NCBI RefSeq assembly: GCF_900465315.1
Contig: NZ_UBIX01000009.1
Direction: 5' to 3' (one strand)
DNA: 64,000 nucleotides
Origin: Asaia bogorensis_B
GTDB lineage: Bacteria; Pseudomonadota; Alphaproteobacteria; Acetobacterales; Acetobacteraceae
Of this stretch, positions 35,449 through 44,119 are shown piece after piece; the first letter of the stretch is position 1; each line of letters opens with the position of its first letter. The position numbers were made by a program, and so were the translations under genes. The notes beneath the pieces are model-generated. The model saw only the letters and a program-made list of their open reading frames with translations. It was not told the origin of the DNA and did no database searches.

Positions 35449-37563
35449 ATGCGTGATACGCATGGCCGAAATCGCTGGGGCTGGCTGTTCGCTCCCTCTG
35501 CCCAATCCGTGGAATTCGCCTTACGCAATACGATTGCGGCACTGCTGGCGCTAGGCATCGCCATGTGGATGGAGCTGGACAGTCCGATCTGGGCAACCAT
35601 GACTGTATGGGCCGTCGCACAGGGCACGCGCGGGGAAAGTCTTTCCAAAGCGCGGTGGCGTATCGTGGGGACAGTCATCGGCGCAATCGCTGCTATAGGG
35701 CTGTTCACCGTATTTCCACAGCAACCCCTGCTTTTCTTTCTCACCCTGGCACTCTGGATGGGGCTTTGTGCAGGGCTGGCGACTTTCGTCAGTAATTTTC
35801 GAGCGTATGCCCTCGTCCTGTCCGGCTATACCTGTGCGATCATTGCGATGGGGGCCGTCTACGACCCGGAAAACGTTTTTATGATCGCGGTCTCACGCTC
35901 CACATATATCGCGCTCGGCGTGATCTGTGAGGCCGGGATGGGGCTGATCTTCGCAACCAGTCAGGAACGTCAGGCCCGGCAGACAGTGCGGACGAAACTA
36001 CAGACCGCCCTTTCTCTCGTCTCCCTTTCAATTGCTGATATTCTCTCTGACGCAGCAACGACGCAGCGTAAGGCACGCGAACTTTTCGCGACAATCCTAC
36101 GCCTGAACAGTGAAATAGAATTTGCCGAGATAGAAATGGGCCCGCACGGGCACGAGGGCGACCACGCGCGTGCGGCCCTCGCTGCTGTGTCCATTCTCCT
36201 GTCGCGAGGCTTCGGCATGGCTGCCCGTCTGGCCGCCCTTGCCCATAGTCATGGCAGCTTTCACGAAACCTCGCGTCATGCGCAGATATTCCTGCGCGGA
36301 CTGGAAGAAAGACTACGGAGTGCTGAGCCTGTTCAGGGTATTCTGGCCGATCTGCATCTGCTGATAGAGGAATGCCGCATCCATGCTGCACCTTTCATCA
36401 GGCCTGATCATGATGACGCCCCCGATCTGGGTCCTGTCGATGAGCGCGTGCTGCATGTTGCACTAGGGGAACTGCTGAACGATCTCGAGATTGCCATAAT
36501 CGAATATGACGCAAGCACGCATCTGATCCCCAGGGATCGTTTCCATTTCAGGCTTCAGCCTCACCACGATCCACGCAACGCCATCAATAATGGCTTGCGC
36601 GTCATGGCGGCTATCCTCTTCACGGCGCTGGTCTGGGAGGTAACGGCCTGGCCAAACGGCACTGGCTTTATCTCGATGACGTCCCTCATCTGCGGACTGT
36701 TTGCCACTCAGGAGAATCCTGTTCTCGGAACCACAGCCTTCCTCAAGGGGACGATCTGGTCGGTCGTTGCCGGTGGTATACTGACATTCATCTTCGTGCC
36801 GAAATTCGACACCTACGAGATGTTTATCATGGCTTTCGGGCCTGCAATGTTCATCGGCGGTCTGGCACGTGCCAATGCGGCCACAGCTGGTGCTGCCGCC
36901 GCATACGGTCTGCTCATGCCAAGCATGGTCAACGTGCAAAACCACCATCGCCTTGATGAGATCGCGTTCTATAACGGCGCGATGGGGACCGTTATGGCCG
37001 CCTGCGCCGCCGTTCTGGTGTTCCACACTTTCCTGCCCTTCAGCCCTCAGGCCGAGCGCCTGCGTCTGCGCCGACAAATGTTGGGTGAGCTACGCACGCT
37101 CTGTCACCTGAGCAAAGCACCGGAGACGCGACAATGGATCGGACGGAATATCGATCGCTTTGCCCGTCTTATCCGTCATGCAGGACCCTCCCCTCTTCCT
37201 ATCGTGGAGAGTTATCTGCAGGGGACACTGGCCGTCATGACCATCGGTCTGAACGCCATCCGACTGCGTACATTGCTGGATCGCGAGCATCTGCCGGTTA
37301 CGGCCAGACGCCCGATAGAGCTGCTGCTTGATCGTATGGAATATACGCGTGACCGTCATGACCGTCCGGCGCGTGTAGCGGCAGCGGCCGTGCGACGGTT
37401 ACGCTCACTCGACCGCACCGAAAAAGACCTTGTTACGAGGCTCGAGTTGATCCGGGGCATTTCCTATCTGGTGGTGATCCGCGACGAACTCGCAGCGAAC
37501 GCAGCCTTTCTCGACGAGACGCACGCCTTCACCAGTCATGTATTGCTTGAAGAAACCAGATGA
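35449..37563 (+). CDS. FUSC family inner-membrane protein (AaeB/YccS-like exporter)
   Basis: 704 residues if translation starts at the ATG at 35449 (MRDTHGRNRWGWLFAPSAQSVEFALRN), just ahead of the first helix; an earlier in-frame ATG at 35299 adds 50 poorly structured residues, and neither has a clear ribosome-binding site. Two membrane modules, about 20-175 and 360-510, each with the fusaric-acid-resistance pattern (SPIWATMTVWAV..GTRGESLSKARWRIVGTVIGAIAA), alternate with soluble helical domains. Relatives export aromatic acids. No HlyD-type partner or small AaeX gene is adjacent. Its stop overlaps the guanine deaminase start. Confidence 0.85.
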   Translation: MRDTHGRNRWGWLFAPSAQSVEFALRNTIAALLALGIAMWMELDSPIWATMTVWAVAQGTRGESLSKARWRIVGTVIGAIAAIGLFTVFPQQPLLFFLTLALWMGLCAGLATFVSNFRAYALVLSGYTCAIIAMGAVYDPENVFMIAVSRSTYIALGVICEAGMGLIFATSQERQARQTVRTKLQTALSLVSLSIADILSDAATTQRKARELFATILRLNSEIEFAEIEMGPHGHEGDHARAALAAVSILLSRGFGMAARLAALAHSHGSFHETSRHAQIFLRGLEERLRSAEPVQGILADLHLLIEECRIHAAPFIRPDHDDAPDLGPVDERVLHVALGELLNDLEIAIIEYDASTHLIPRDRFHFRLQPHHDPRNAINNGLRVMAAILFTALVWEVTAWPNGTGFISMTSLICGLFATQENPVLGTTAFLKGTIWSVVAGGILTFIFVPKFDTYEMFIMAFGPAMFIGGLARANAATAGAAAAYGLLMPSMVNVQNHHRLDEIAFYNGAMGTVMAACAAVLVFHTFLPFSPQAERLRLRRQMLGELRTLCHLSKAPETRQWIGRNIDRFARLIRHAGPSPLPIVESYLQGTLAVMTIGLNAIRLRTLLDREHLPVTARRPIELLLDRMEYTRDRHDRPARVAAAAVRRLRSLDRTEKDLVTRLELIRGISYLVVIRDELAANAAFLDETHAFTSHVLLEETR

Positions 37564-38924
37564 ACCCCACCAGCCATTCTCGCGACGATACCGACAACGA
37601 TAGCGCTCGGCAGCCTCATCGCATCGCCCTGCGCGGCACTATCCTGCGCTTTGCAGGAAATCCGTTCGACATGCCTCCAGAGGAAGCATTGAGCGCTGAT
37701 ACGGATGGTGTTGTCATCATCGAAAAGGGACGCATCAGCGCTGTTGGGTCGTATGATCAGATGGCACACAGGCTCGGAGACAGCATCGCGCTTGTCGACC
37801 ATCGCGGCAGCCTGATCGGGCCGGGCTTCATCGACACGCATGTTCATTATCCCCAGCTCGGGGTCATCGCGTCTTATGGTGAGCAGTTGCTCACCTGGCT
37901 CGAGCGCTATGTCTTTCCCGAGGAACGCCGCTTTGCCGAGCTGGCCTATGCCCGACGCATTGCCTCGGACTTTCTGGACGCCCTGCTGGACCAGGGCACG
38001 ACAACGGCTGCGGTCTACTGCACGGTTCATCTTGAATCGGTCGAGGCTTTCTTCGATGAGTCGACCCGACGCAACACGCGTATGATCGCCGGGAAAGTTC
38101 TCATGGATCGCAATGCGCCGGATTACCTGCGCGATACTGCCCAGAGCGGTTATGACGAGTCCCGTCGCCTGATCGACAAATGGCACGGTCGTGGCCGTCA
38201 GCTCTATGCCGTGACGCCACGCTTTGCCCCGACCAGCACCGAGGCCCAGCTTGAACTGGCCGGAACCCTTCTCGATACCGCGCCCGATCTGTTCATGCAG
38301 ACGCATCTTCTGGAAACAGTGCAAGAGGAAGAATGGGTCCGGTCCCTCTTCCCTCATCGTACAGGCTATCTGGATGTCTATGACAAGGCAGGGCTTGTTC
38401 GACCACGCAGCATTTTCGGCCATGCCGTCCATGTGAGTGAGCAGGATCTGACACGTTGCGCCCATGCCGGCTGCACGCTGGCGCATTGTCCGACCTCAAA
38501 CGCGTTTTTGGGCAGTGGTGCGTTTCGCCTGTTCGACGCCATGCGTCCCGATCGGCGTGTACATGTTGGACTGGGGACCGATATTGGCGGCGGTAACAGC
38601 CTTTCCATGCTACGTGTGATGAACGACGCCTATTGCGCGGCACAGTCGCATGGCACGAGTCTGCATCCGGTGCAGGCCTATTGGCTGGCGACCGCCGGAG
38701 CAGCGCAAGCGCTCGGGCTGCAAGACCGGATCGGCCAGGTGGAGCCTGGGCTCGAAGCGGACCTCTGCGTGCTTGATCCCTGTGCAACGCCCCTTATGGC
38801 GCAACGTACGAAACGTGCCGAGACGATTTCGGACCTGCTCTTTGCCCTCTCAATGCTGGGTGACGACAGGGCCGTCAGCGCCACCTATGTTATGGGGCGG
38901 CTGCATCGGCGCTTTACACCCTGA
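37560..38924 (+). CDS. guaD: Guanine deaminase
   Basis: 454 residues of the amidohydrolase superfamily. Zinc motif PGFIDTHVHYPQL near residue 90, then MQTHLLET, FGHAVHVSEQDL, the guanine-deaminase signature AHCPTSNAFLGSGAFRLFDAM and the catalytic Asp in VGLGTDIGGGNSLSML. It converts guanine to xanthine and ammonia. It overlaps the FUSC exporter gene by four bases (ATGA), so the two are translationally coupled; whether the exporter handles a purine-related compound is speculation. No xanthine dehydrogenase gene lies nearby. Confidence 0.93.
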   Translation: MNPTSHSRDDTDNDSARQPHRIALRGTILRFAGNPFDMPPEEALSADTDGVVIIEKGRISAVGSYDQMAHRLGDSIALVDHRGSLIGPGFIDTHVHYPQLGVIASYGEQLLTWLERYVFPEERRFAELAYARRIASDFLDALLDQGTTTAAVYCTVHLESVEAFFDESTRRNTRMIAGKVLMDRNAPDYLRDTAQSGYDESRRLIDKWHGRGRQLYAVTPRFAPTSTEAQLELAGTLLDTAPDLFMQTHLLETVQEEEWVRSLFPHRTGYLDVYDKAGLVRPRSIFGHAVHVSEQDLTRCAHAGCTLAHCPTSNAFLGSGAFRLFDAMRPDRRVHVGLGTDIGGGNSLSMLRVMNDAYCAAQSHGTSLHPVQAYWLATAGAAQALGLQDRIGQVEPGLEADLCVLDPCATPLMAQRTKRAETISDLLFALSMLGDDRAVSATYVMGRLHRRFTP

Positions 38925-38956
38925 GGCAGTAAAGGCGCGTCAGGCACTGGCAGGGC

Positions 38957-40003
38957 TTAGCTGGCGTCGATCAGGCCACGCTGGGCAAGCCAGGATTCAT
39001 ACCAGCCTGGCCAGTTTGCGGTGACCTGATCAGGCTCGCCCATACCGAAGCCATGCCCGCCAGTGGGCAGGCGACGATAATCGACAGCCGTTCCTATTGC
39101 CTCGCAGGTCTGGGCCATCAACGCGGCGTTATAGGGGTTGGCAATATGATCATTATCGGCCTGTGTCAGAAACACCGGCGGATATCCTGGCCTGACATGA
39201 CTCTGTACTGACCACAGACGCGCCAGATCGGGGGCGGCATTCACCCCCACAAGATCACGACGGGTCGCAGTGTGGTCATAAGGCTTCTCAAGTGTGATCA
39301 CGGGATAGATCAGAGCAGCACCAGCCGGTTTCGGCACAGACATTTTCTCGAGGAGAGGCGCAAACGGACCCTCGCCATGCCACTGCGAGGCTGTCATTCC
39401 CATGAGATGCCCGCCAGCCGAGAAGCCAAGCAGACTGATACGCTCCTTGTCGATACCGTCTCGACGCGCATGACGCCCGATAAGGGCAAGCGCACGACGG
39501 GCATCCTGCAAGGGAGCAAGCGGACCCTCTGCCCACCCTTCACCCGGCAGACGATAGACCAGCACGTAAGCGGTCACGCCACGGGCCGCGAGCCAGCGCG
39601 CGGCGGGATAGGCCTCACGCTTCATGCCGATGCGTTGATACCCACCCCCTGCCGCAATAAGAACTGCGCTGCCATTGGGGTTCGCCGGGCGGAAGATTTC
39701 AAGGCGGGGTTCGATGATGTTGTAAAGAGCACCTTTGGCCGTTGCCTGTTCCGGCCCGCTCGGACCACCACCGCCGGGTGGTGTCTCGGGCCAGAGCGCG
39801 ATCTGCTCCGGCGAGCGCGATCGGGAAGGACCGTGGCAACCCGCCAGAGCCGCCGCGGAAAGCGCAAGGCAGGATGTCAGTAAGCTGCGACGGTTGAGCC
39901 CACTCTCGCCCGGGGGCCCATTCGCGCAAAACGGGTCATGCCCCGGGTTCTGCCCCGCCGTTGCGAGAGCGGGTCTGAAAGTTCGGGGCGCTTTACACGA
40001 CAT
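38957..40003 (-). CDS. Exported alpha/beta-hydrolase (BD-FAE/acetylxylan-esterase-like)
   Basis: 348 residues from the ATG at 40003 (AGGAAG seven bases upstream); an earlier start adds 31 residues without a ribosome-binding site. The N-terminal region contains NRRSLLTSCLALSAAALAGC, which reads as a twin-arginine-like motif and a lipobox, so a Tat-exported lipoprotein is likely. Catalytic domain: AVLIAAGGGYQRIGMKREAYPAARWLAARG, nucleophile GFSAGGHL, Asp in TQADNDHIAN and His in PTGGHGFG. Probable role: deacetylation of polysaccharide or other esters in the periplasm. It converges with guaD. Confidence 0.82.
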   Translation of the reverse strand: MSCKAPRTFRPALATAGQNPGHDPFCANGPPGESGLNRRSLLTSCLALSAAALAGCHGPSRSRSPEQIALWPETPPGGGGPSGPEQATAKGALYNIIEPRLEIFRPANPNGSAVLIAAGGGYQRIGMKREAYPAARWLAARGVTAYVLVYRLPGEGWAEGPLAPLQDARRALALIGRHARRDGIDKERISLLGFSAGGHLMGMTASQWHGEGPFAPLLEKMSVPKPAGAALIYPVITLEKPYDHTATRRDLVGVNAAPDLARLWSVQSHVRPGYPPVFLTQADNDHIANPYNAALMAQTCEAIGTAVDYRRLPTGGHGFGMGEPDQVTANWPGWYESWLAQRGLIDAS

Positions 40004-40035
40004 GCGGCTTCCTTCCTGCTTGTCGCGAACGGCGT

Positions 40036-40392
40036 TCAGGCCTTTCGGACGAATTCCGATTTGAGGTTCATCCCGCCGATACCGGGGATCTTGCAAGACA
40101 GATTGTGACCATCGCTCGCATCGACAAGACGGACGCCCTTGATCTTGGTGCCGCCCTTGATAACGGACGATGAGCCCTTGACCTTTAAATCCTTGATGAT
40201 GGTTACGGTATCGCCATCGGCCAGCACATTGCCATTGGCATCACGTATCGCAAGGTCATCGGATTCAGATACCGCCCCAGCGGTTGCGCCACCCGCCACG
40301 CTCCATTCCAGCGCGCATTCGGGGCAAACCCAGAGTCCGCCATCCTGATAGATATGTTCACAGCCACATTGCGGGCAGATATCGCTTTTCAC
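40036..40392 (-). CDS. YjdM/PhnA-type zinc-ribbon protein
   Basis: 118 residues if it begins at the GTG at 40392 (MKSDICPQCGCEHIYQDGGLWVCPEC), which fits the family start; the open frame continues upstream to an ATG at 40479. The N-terminal zinc ribbon is CPQC-x15-CPEC, followed by ALEW and a small beta-barrel domain: LADGDTVTIIKDLKVKGSSSVIKGGTKIKGVRLV and NLKSEFVRK. Annotated in E. coli as alkylphosphonate utilisation protein, but its actual function is not established. Confidence 0.85.
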   Translation of the reverse strand: MKSDICPQCGCEHIYQDGGLWVCPECALEWSVAGGATAGAVSESDDLAIRDANGNVLADGDTVTIIKDLKVKGSSSVIKGGTKIKGVRLVDASDGHNLSCKIPGIGGMNLKSEFVRKA

Positions 40393-40686
40393 GATCTTGT
40401 CGTCCTGTTCCTTCGGGCACCTTACGACCGCCGCATGGATGGGTCGCTTCTGTTTCACCTGATACGGAAGCGTGTACATCGATCCCGGCAGTATTTGCCA
40501 GAGTTACATGCAGGTTTACTTGTCTCCGGCGCATTTCCGCTGATCCGAAAACGTCACTACAGTCAGAACGCCGCAGCCTTCCGTATGATCAGATCTGGCT
40601 ATGCCCGAACACGGATCGCCAATCTGAACGGAGCCTTGGCTGCCCTATTCCCGGAACAGATAATTTTTGGGAACCCTCAAATGGGG

Positions 40687-40778
<92 letters not shown>

Positions 40779-41057
40779 GTAGCAGGATAACCTGGTCGTG
40801 GGCGGCTTATAAGGGGCAGATCCGGTGGCTTGCAAGAGGGGGAAATACGATTCTTTTCATGTTGCTGTCATTTCACCCTGTTTCCCACGCGATAATGATT
40901 GACGGACGCGGCTTGCCTCCTGTAGTGAGCCCCCCTCGCGGGAGCATGCGTCTTGTGGTGCGTGGTTCGGCCAATAATAAAAAGCGACTGGGCAATGCCG
41001 ACCGGGGAAAACCCTGGCAAAATTGCCAAGAGATCGGACTGATAGAGAGTTTAAGAC
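40779..41057 (+). promoter_or_regulatory. Leader and promoter region of the rplU-rpmA operon
   Basis: 279 bases between tRNA-Ser (minus) and rplU (plus). It must hold divergent promoters. A CCTGGCAAAATTGCCAAG hairpin-like stretch lies at about 41012-41029, close to the rplU start, and could be part of a leader; I cannot match it to a known ribosomal-protein leader. Confidence 0.35.
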
Positions 41058-41372
41058 ATGTTCGCAGTCATCCGCACCGGCGGAAAGCAGTATCGCGTGG
41101 CCCCGCAGGCAACGTTGAAGGTTGAGAAGCTCGAAGCCGAAGCCGGCACGACCATCACCTTCTCCGACGTTCTGGCCGTTGGTTCCGACGCAGGCATCAA
41201 GATCGGCGCTCCGCTGGTCGCTGGCGCCACCGTCACGGCAACCGTCATCGCCCAGGACCGTCTGGACACGGTCATCATCTTCAAGAAGCGCCGCCGGCAG
41301 AACAGCCGCCGCAAGAATGGTCATCGTCAGCACGTGACCGTCCTGCGCATCGACGCGATCAACGCAGCGTAA
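41058..41372 (+). CDS. rplU: 50S ribosomal protein bL21
   Basis: 104 residues: MFAVIRTGGKQYRVAPQATLKVEKLEAEAG, then KIGAPLVAGATVTATVIAQDRLDTVIIFKKRRRQNSRRKNGHRQHVTVLRI, the full bL21 pattern. It binds 23S rRNA. First gene of rplU-rpmA-obgE-proB; rpmA follows 28 bases later. Confidence 0.97.
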   Translation: MFAVIRTGGKQYRVAPQATLKVEKLEAEAGTTITFSDVLAVGSDAGIKIGAPLVAGATVTATVIAQDRLDTVIIFKKRRRQNSRRKNGHRQHVTVLRIDAINAA

Positions 41373-41400
41373 CTGACGCTAGAGAGAAGGAGAGACCTCC

Positions 41401-41667
41401 ATGGCACAAAAAAAGGCAGGCGGTTCGAGCCGTAACGGACGCGACAGTGCAGGCCGCCGTCTCGGCGTCAAGAAGTTCGGCGGTGAAGCCGTTCTCGCAG
41501 GCAACATCATCGTCCGCCAGCGCGGCACGAAGATGATGGCTGGCCCGAACGTTGGCGTTGGTCGTGACCACACCCTGTTCGCCCTCGCCGATGGCGCCGT
41601 GAAGTTCACGCGCCGCGCTGAAGGCCGCGTCCACGTTTCCGTGACGCTGGCAGAAGCCGCAGAATAA
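41401..41667 (+). CDS. rpmA: 50S ribosomal protein bL27
   Basis: 88 residues: MAQKKAGGSSRNGRDSAGRRLGVKKFGGEAVLAGNIIVRQRGTK, the canonical bL27 with the flexible N-terminal tail reaching the peptidyl-transferase centre. GAGAGAAGGAG lies just upstream. A terminator follows, so obgE and proB may depend on read-through or a separate promoter. Confidence 0.97.
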   Translation: MAQKKAGGSSRNGRDSAGRRLGVKKFGGEAVLAGNIIVRQRGTKMMAGPNVGVGRDHTLFALADGAVKFTRRAEGRVHVSVTLAEAAE

Positions 41668-41695
41668 AAGACTGGCCAATACCAGTTGACGGGAG

Positions 41696-41730
41696 AGGCC
41701 GGTCCGCTTGGGCCGGCCTTTCTTGTTTTG
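41696..41730 (+). terminator. Intrinsic terminator after rpmA
   Basis: AGGCCGGTCC (41696-41705), loop GCTT, GGGCCGGCCT (41710-41719), ten pairs with one T-G, followed by TTCTTGTTTT. It lies 29 bases past the rpmA stop, so it partly separates rplU-rpmA from obgE-proB. Confidence 0.85.
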
Positions 41731-41762
41731 AACGATATTGTTGGACGAAGACGAGACAGACC

Positions 41763-42782
41763 ATGAAATTCCTCGACCAGGCCAAGATCTATGTGCGCTC
41801 CGGCGATGGCGGGGATGGTGTTGTCGCGTTCCGTCGTGAAAAATACGTCGAATTCGGCGGTCCTGATGGCGGCAATGGTGGCCGCGGTGGCGACATCATT
41901 TTCCGCGCCGTGCCGAACCTGAACACCCTCATCGATTTTCGCTACACCCAGCATTTTCGTGCCCGCAAGGGCGGCAATGGCGCGGGCTCGGACCGTACCG
42001 GCGCCAAGGCCGAGACGGTCATCATCAATGTGCCGATCGGCACGCAGATTTTCGACGATGATCGTGAGACCATGCTGGCCGACCTCGATGAGGACGGCAA
42101 GGAAGTGCTGCTTTGCAAGGGCGGCGATGGCGGATTCGGCAATGCCAATTACAAGACGAGCACCAATCGTGCGCCGCGTCGTGCTGACAAGGGCTGGCCG
42201 GGCGAGGAACGCTGGGTCTGGCTGCGCCTCAAGCTGATTGCCGATGTCGGTCTTGTGGGCCTGCCCAATGCCGGAAAATCTACCCTGCTCTCCGTCTGCT
42301 CGAGGGCCAAGCCCAAGATTGCCGACTACCCCTTCACAACGCTCCACCCGCAGCTTGGCGTTGTGCGCCTCTCGGCCACGGAAGAGTTTGTTATCGCCGA
42401 TATTCCGGGCCTGATCGAAGGTGCCAGTGAAGGCGCTGGTCTTGGAGACCGTTTTCTCGGCCATGTCGAGCGTTGCGCCATGCTCATCCATCTGCTCGAC
42501 GGAACAGAGAGCCAGCTGGTCAAGAATTATCGCATGATCCGCGGCGAGCTCGCTGCCTACGATGAGACCCTTGCTGAAAAGCCGGAAATCATCGTGCTTA
42601 ACAAATGCGATGCCCTGACCAAAACCCAGATCACCGCCAAGACGAAGGCCCTTGCCAAGGCTTCCGGTGCCGAGGTGTTCACCTTGTCGGCAGCAACCCA
42701 TGAAGGGCTGGCCGAGCTGCTGCGTATCGTGCAGGATCGCGTCACCCATTACCGTCTGGAAGAACGCGAGACCCATCAGTGA
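41763..42782 (+). CDS. obgE: Obg-family GTPase
   Basis: 339 residues. The Gly-rich Obg domain opens MKFLDQAKIYVRSGDGGDGVVAFRREKYVEFGGPDGGNGGRGGD; the G domain has GLPNAGKSTLLS (G1), YPFTTLHPQLGVV, DIPGLIEGASEGAGLGDRFL and LNKCD (G4). The C-terminal domain is short. Essential GTPase in 50S assembly and stress control. Its stop overlaps the proB GTG start (GTGA), so the two are translationally coupled, a common arrangement. Confidence 0.96.
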   Translation: MKFLDQAKIYVRSGDGGDGVVAFRREKYVEFGGPDGGNGGRGGDIIFRAVPNLNTLIDFRYTQHFRARKGGNGAGSDRTGAKAETVIINVPIGTQIFDDDRETMLADLDEDGKEVLLCKGGDGGFGNANYKTSTNRAPRRADKGWPGEERWVWLRLKLIADVGLVGLPNAGKSTLLSVCSRAKPKIADYPFTTLHPQLGVVRLSATEEFVIADIPGLIEGASEGAGLGDRFLGHVERCAMLIHLLDGTESQLVKNYRMIRGELAAYDETLAEKPEIIVLNKCDALTKTQITAKTKALAKASGAEVFTLSAATHEGLAELLRIVQDRVTHYRLEERETHQ

Positions 42783-43915
42783 CCAACCAACTGGCTGAAG
42801 CGCGCTGTGTTGTCATCAAGATTGGTTCGGCCCTGCTGGTCGATGCCAAGAACGCCGCGCTACGCCATCACTGGCTGAACACTGTCTGCGAGGATATCGC
42901 CCGGCTACGCCGTCAGGGCACCGATGTCGTGGTTGTCTCCTCGGGTGCCATCGCGCTCGCGCGTGTGCGCATGGGCATGGTAGGGCGCAAGCTCCGCCTT
43001 GAGGAGAAACAGGCCGCTGCCAGTGTCGGGCAGATCCAGCTTGCGCAGGCCTGGAGCGCCGCTCTGGGCCTTCAGGACCTCACGGCAGGTCAGTTGCTGC
43101 TGACCCCTGGTGACACAGAAGACCGCGAGCGTCACCTCAACGCCAGAGCAACGTTACGTACCCTCCTGGGCCTGGGCTGCGTACCTGTCATCAATGAAAA
43201 TGACGCGATTGCCACGACTGAAATCCGCTTTGGCGATAATGACCGTCTGGCAGCCCGTGTCGCCCAGATGATCGGCGCTGACACGCTGATCCTGCTTTCG
43301 GACATCGATGGCCTGTATACCGCTGACCCCCGCCTCGACCCCAGAGCGGAACATCTGCCTGAGGTCGCTGCCCTGACTGAGTCGGTCATGGCCATGGGTG
43401 GAGCGCCCCCGCCCGGTTATTCGTCAGGCGGTATGCACACCAAATTGCTGGCGGCCCAGATTGCCACGCGTGCGGGTGCCCGCATGGCCATTGCCTCTGG
43501 CCTCTCCCCTCACCCGATCAGCCAGTTGCTCGATACCGGGCGCTGCACCTGGTTTCTGGCAGCGGAAGATGCAGGCTCGGCCCGCAAGCGCTGGCTAGCC
43601 AGTGCGCTCGAAACCAGAGGTCGCGTCATGATCGATCAGGGCGCGGTACGTGCCCTCGATCATGGTGGTTCTCTCCTGCCTGCGGGTGTGAAACAGGTCG
43701 AGGGCCGTTTCAGCCAGGGCGATCTCGTCGTTATCTGCGATGAGACTGGACAGGAAATCGGCCGCGGCCTGACCGCCTATGATGCCGAGGAGTCCCGCCT
43801 GATTGCCGGCCATCGCTCTGAGGATATCGTCACGTGCCTCGGTCATTCAGGGCGGGACGAACTGATTCATCGCGATGATCTGGTTCTGATCCGCCAACCC
43901 CGCGAACCGGCCTGA
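42779..43915 (+). CDS. proB: Glutamate 5-kinase
   Basis: 378 residues, GTG start. The amino-acid-kinase domain has VVIKIGSALLVD, VVSSGAIALARVRMG, INENDAIATTEIRFGDNDRLAARVAQMIGADTLILLSDIDGLYTADP and YSSGGMHTKLLAAQIATRAG, then a C-terminal PUA domain (RGRVMIDQGAVRALDHGGSLLPAGVKQVEGRFSQGD). First enzyme of proline synthesis, usually feedback-inhibited by proline. proA is not in the window. Confidence 0.96.
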   Translation: MTNQLAEARCVVIKIGSALLVDAKNAALRHHWLNTVCEDIARLRRQGTDVVVVSSGAIALARVRMGMVGRKLRLEEKQAAASVGQIQLAQAWSAALGLQDLTAGQLLLTPGDTEDRERHLNARATLRTLLGLGCVPVINENDAIATTEIRFGDNDRLAARVAQMIGADTLILLSDIDGLYTADPRLDPRAEHLPEVAALTESVMAMGGAPPPGYSSGGMHTKLLAAQIATRAGARMAIASGLSPHPISQLLDTGRCTWFLAAEDAGSARKRWLASALETRGRVMIDQGAVRALDHGGSLLPAGVKQVEGRFSQGDLVVICDETGQEIGRGLTAYDAEESRLIAGHRSEDIVTCLGHSGRDELIHRDDLVLIRQPREPA

Positions 43916-44055
43916 TCCTCTGCGGTCCGGCGCGGTAACCGGGTCGGGTCTTTGAAAAACCCACTCAGCCGGTCAGGCCGTAACGGGCAAAGCTGCAGTA
44001 CCGTCGAAGGCAGGCCAAGACGTCAGATACAGCCCCTGCCTCCGCCGAATGAGTT

Positions 44056-44078
44056 CGGGTGCCTGTTACCGGCACCCG
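44056..44078. terminator. Possible terminator hairpin between proB and the SDR gene
   Basis: CGGGTGCC (44056-44063), loop TGTTACC, GGCACCCG (44071-44078); eight perfect pairs. Between two convergent genes, so it could serve either, but no T run follows. Confidence 0.4.
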
Positions 44079-44119
44079 GAGTGGTCTTCAATCCCCTTGA
44101 TGCTCCTGTGCCTATCGGC

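Noticed and set aside
40779..41057. Ribosomal-protein leader (autoregulatory RNA) before rplU
   Set aside because: A short hairpin-like stretch exists, but I cannot fit it to a known L21 leader structure by eye; a covariance search would be needed.
41379..42776. 465-codon open frame on the minus strand
   Set aside because: Antisense to rpmA and obgE, both certain.
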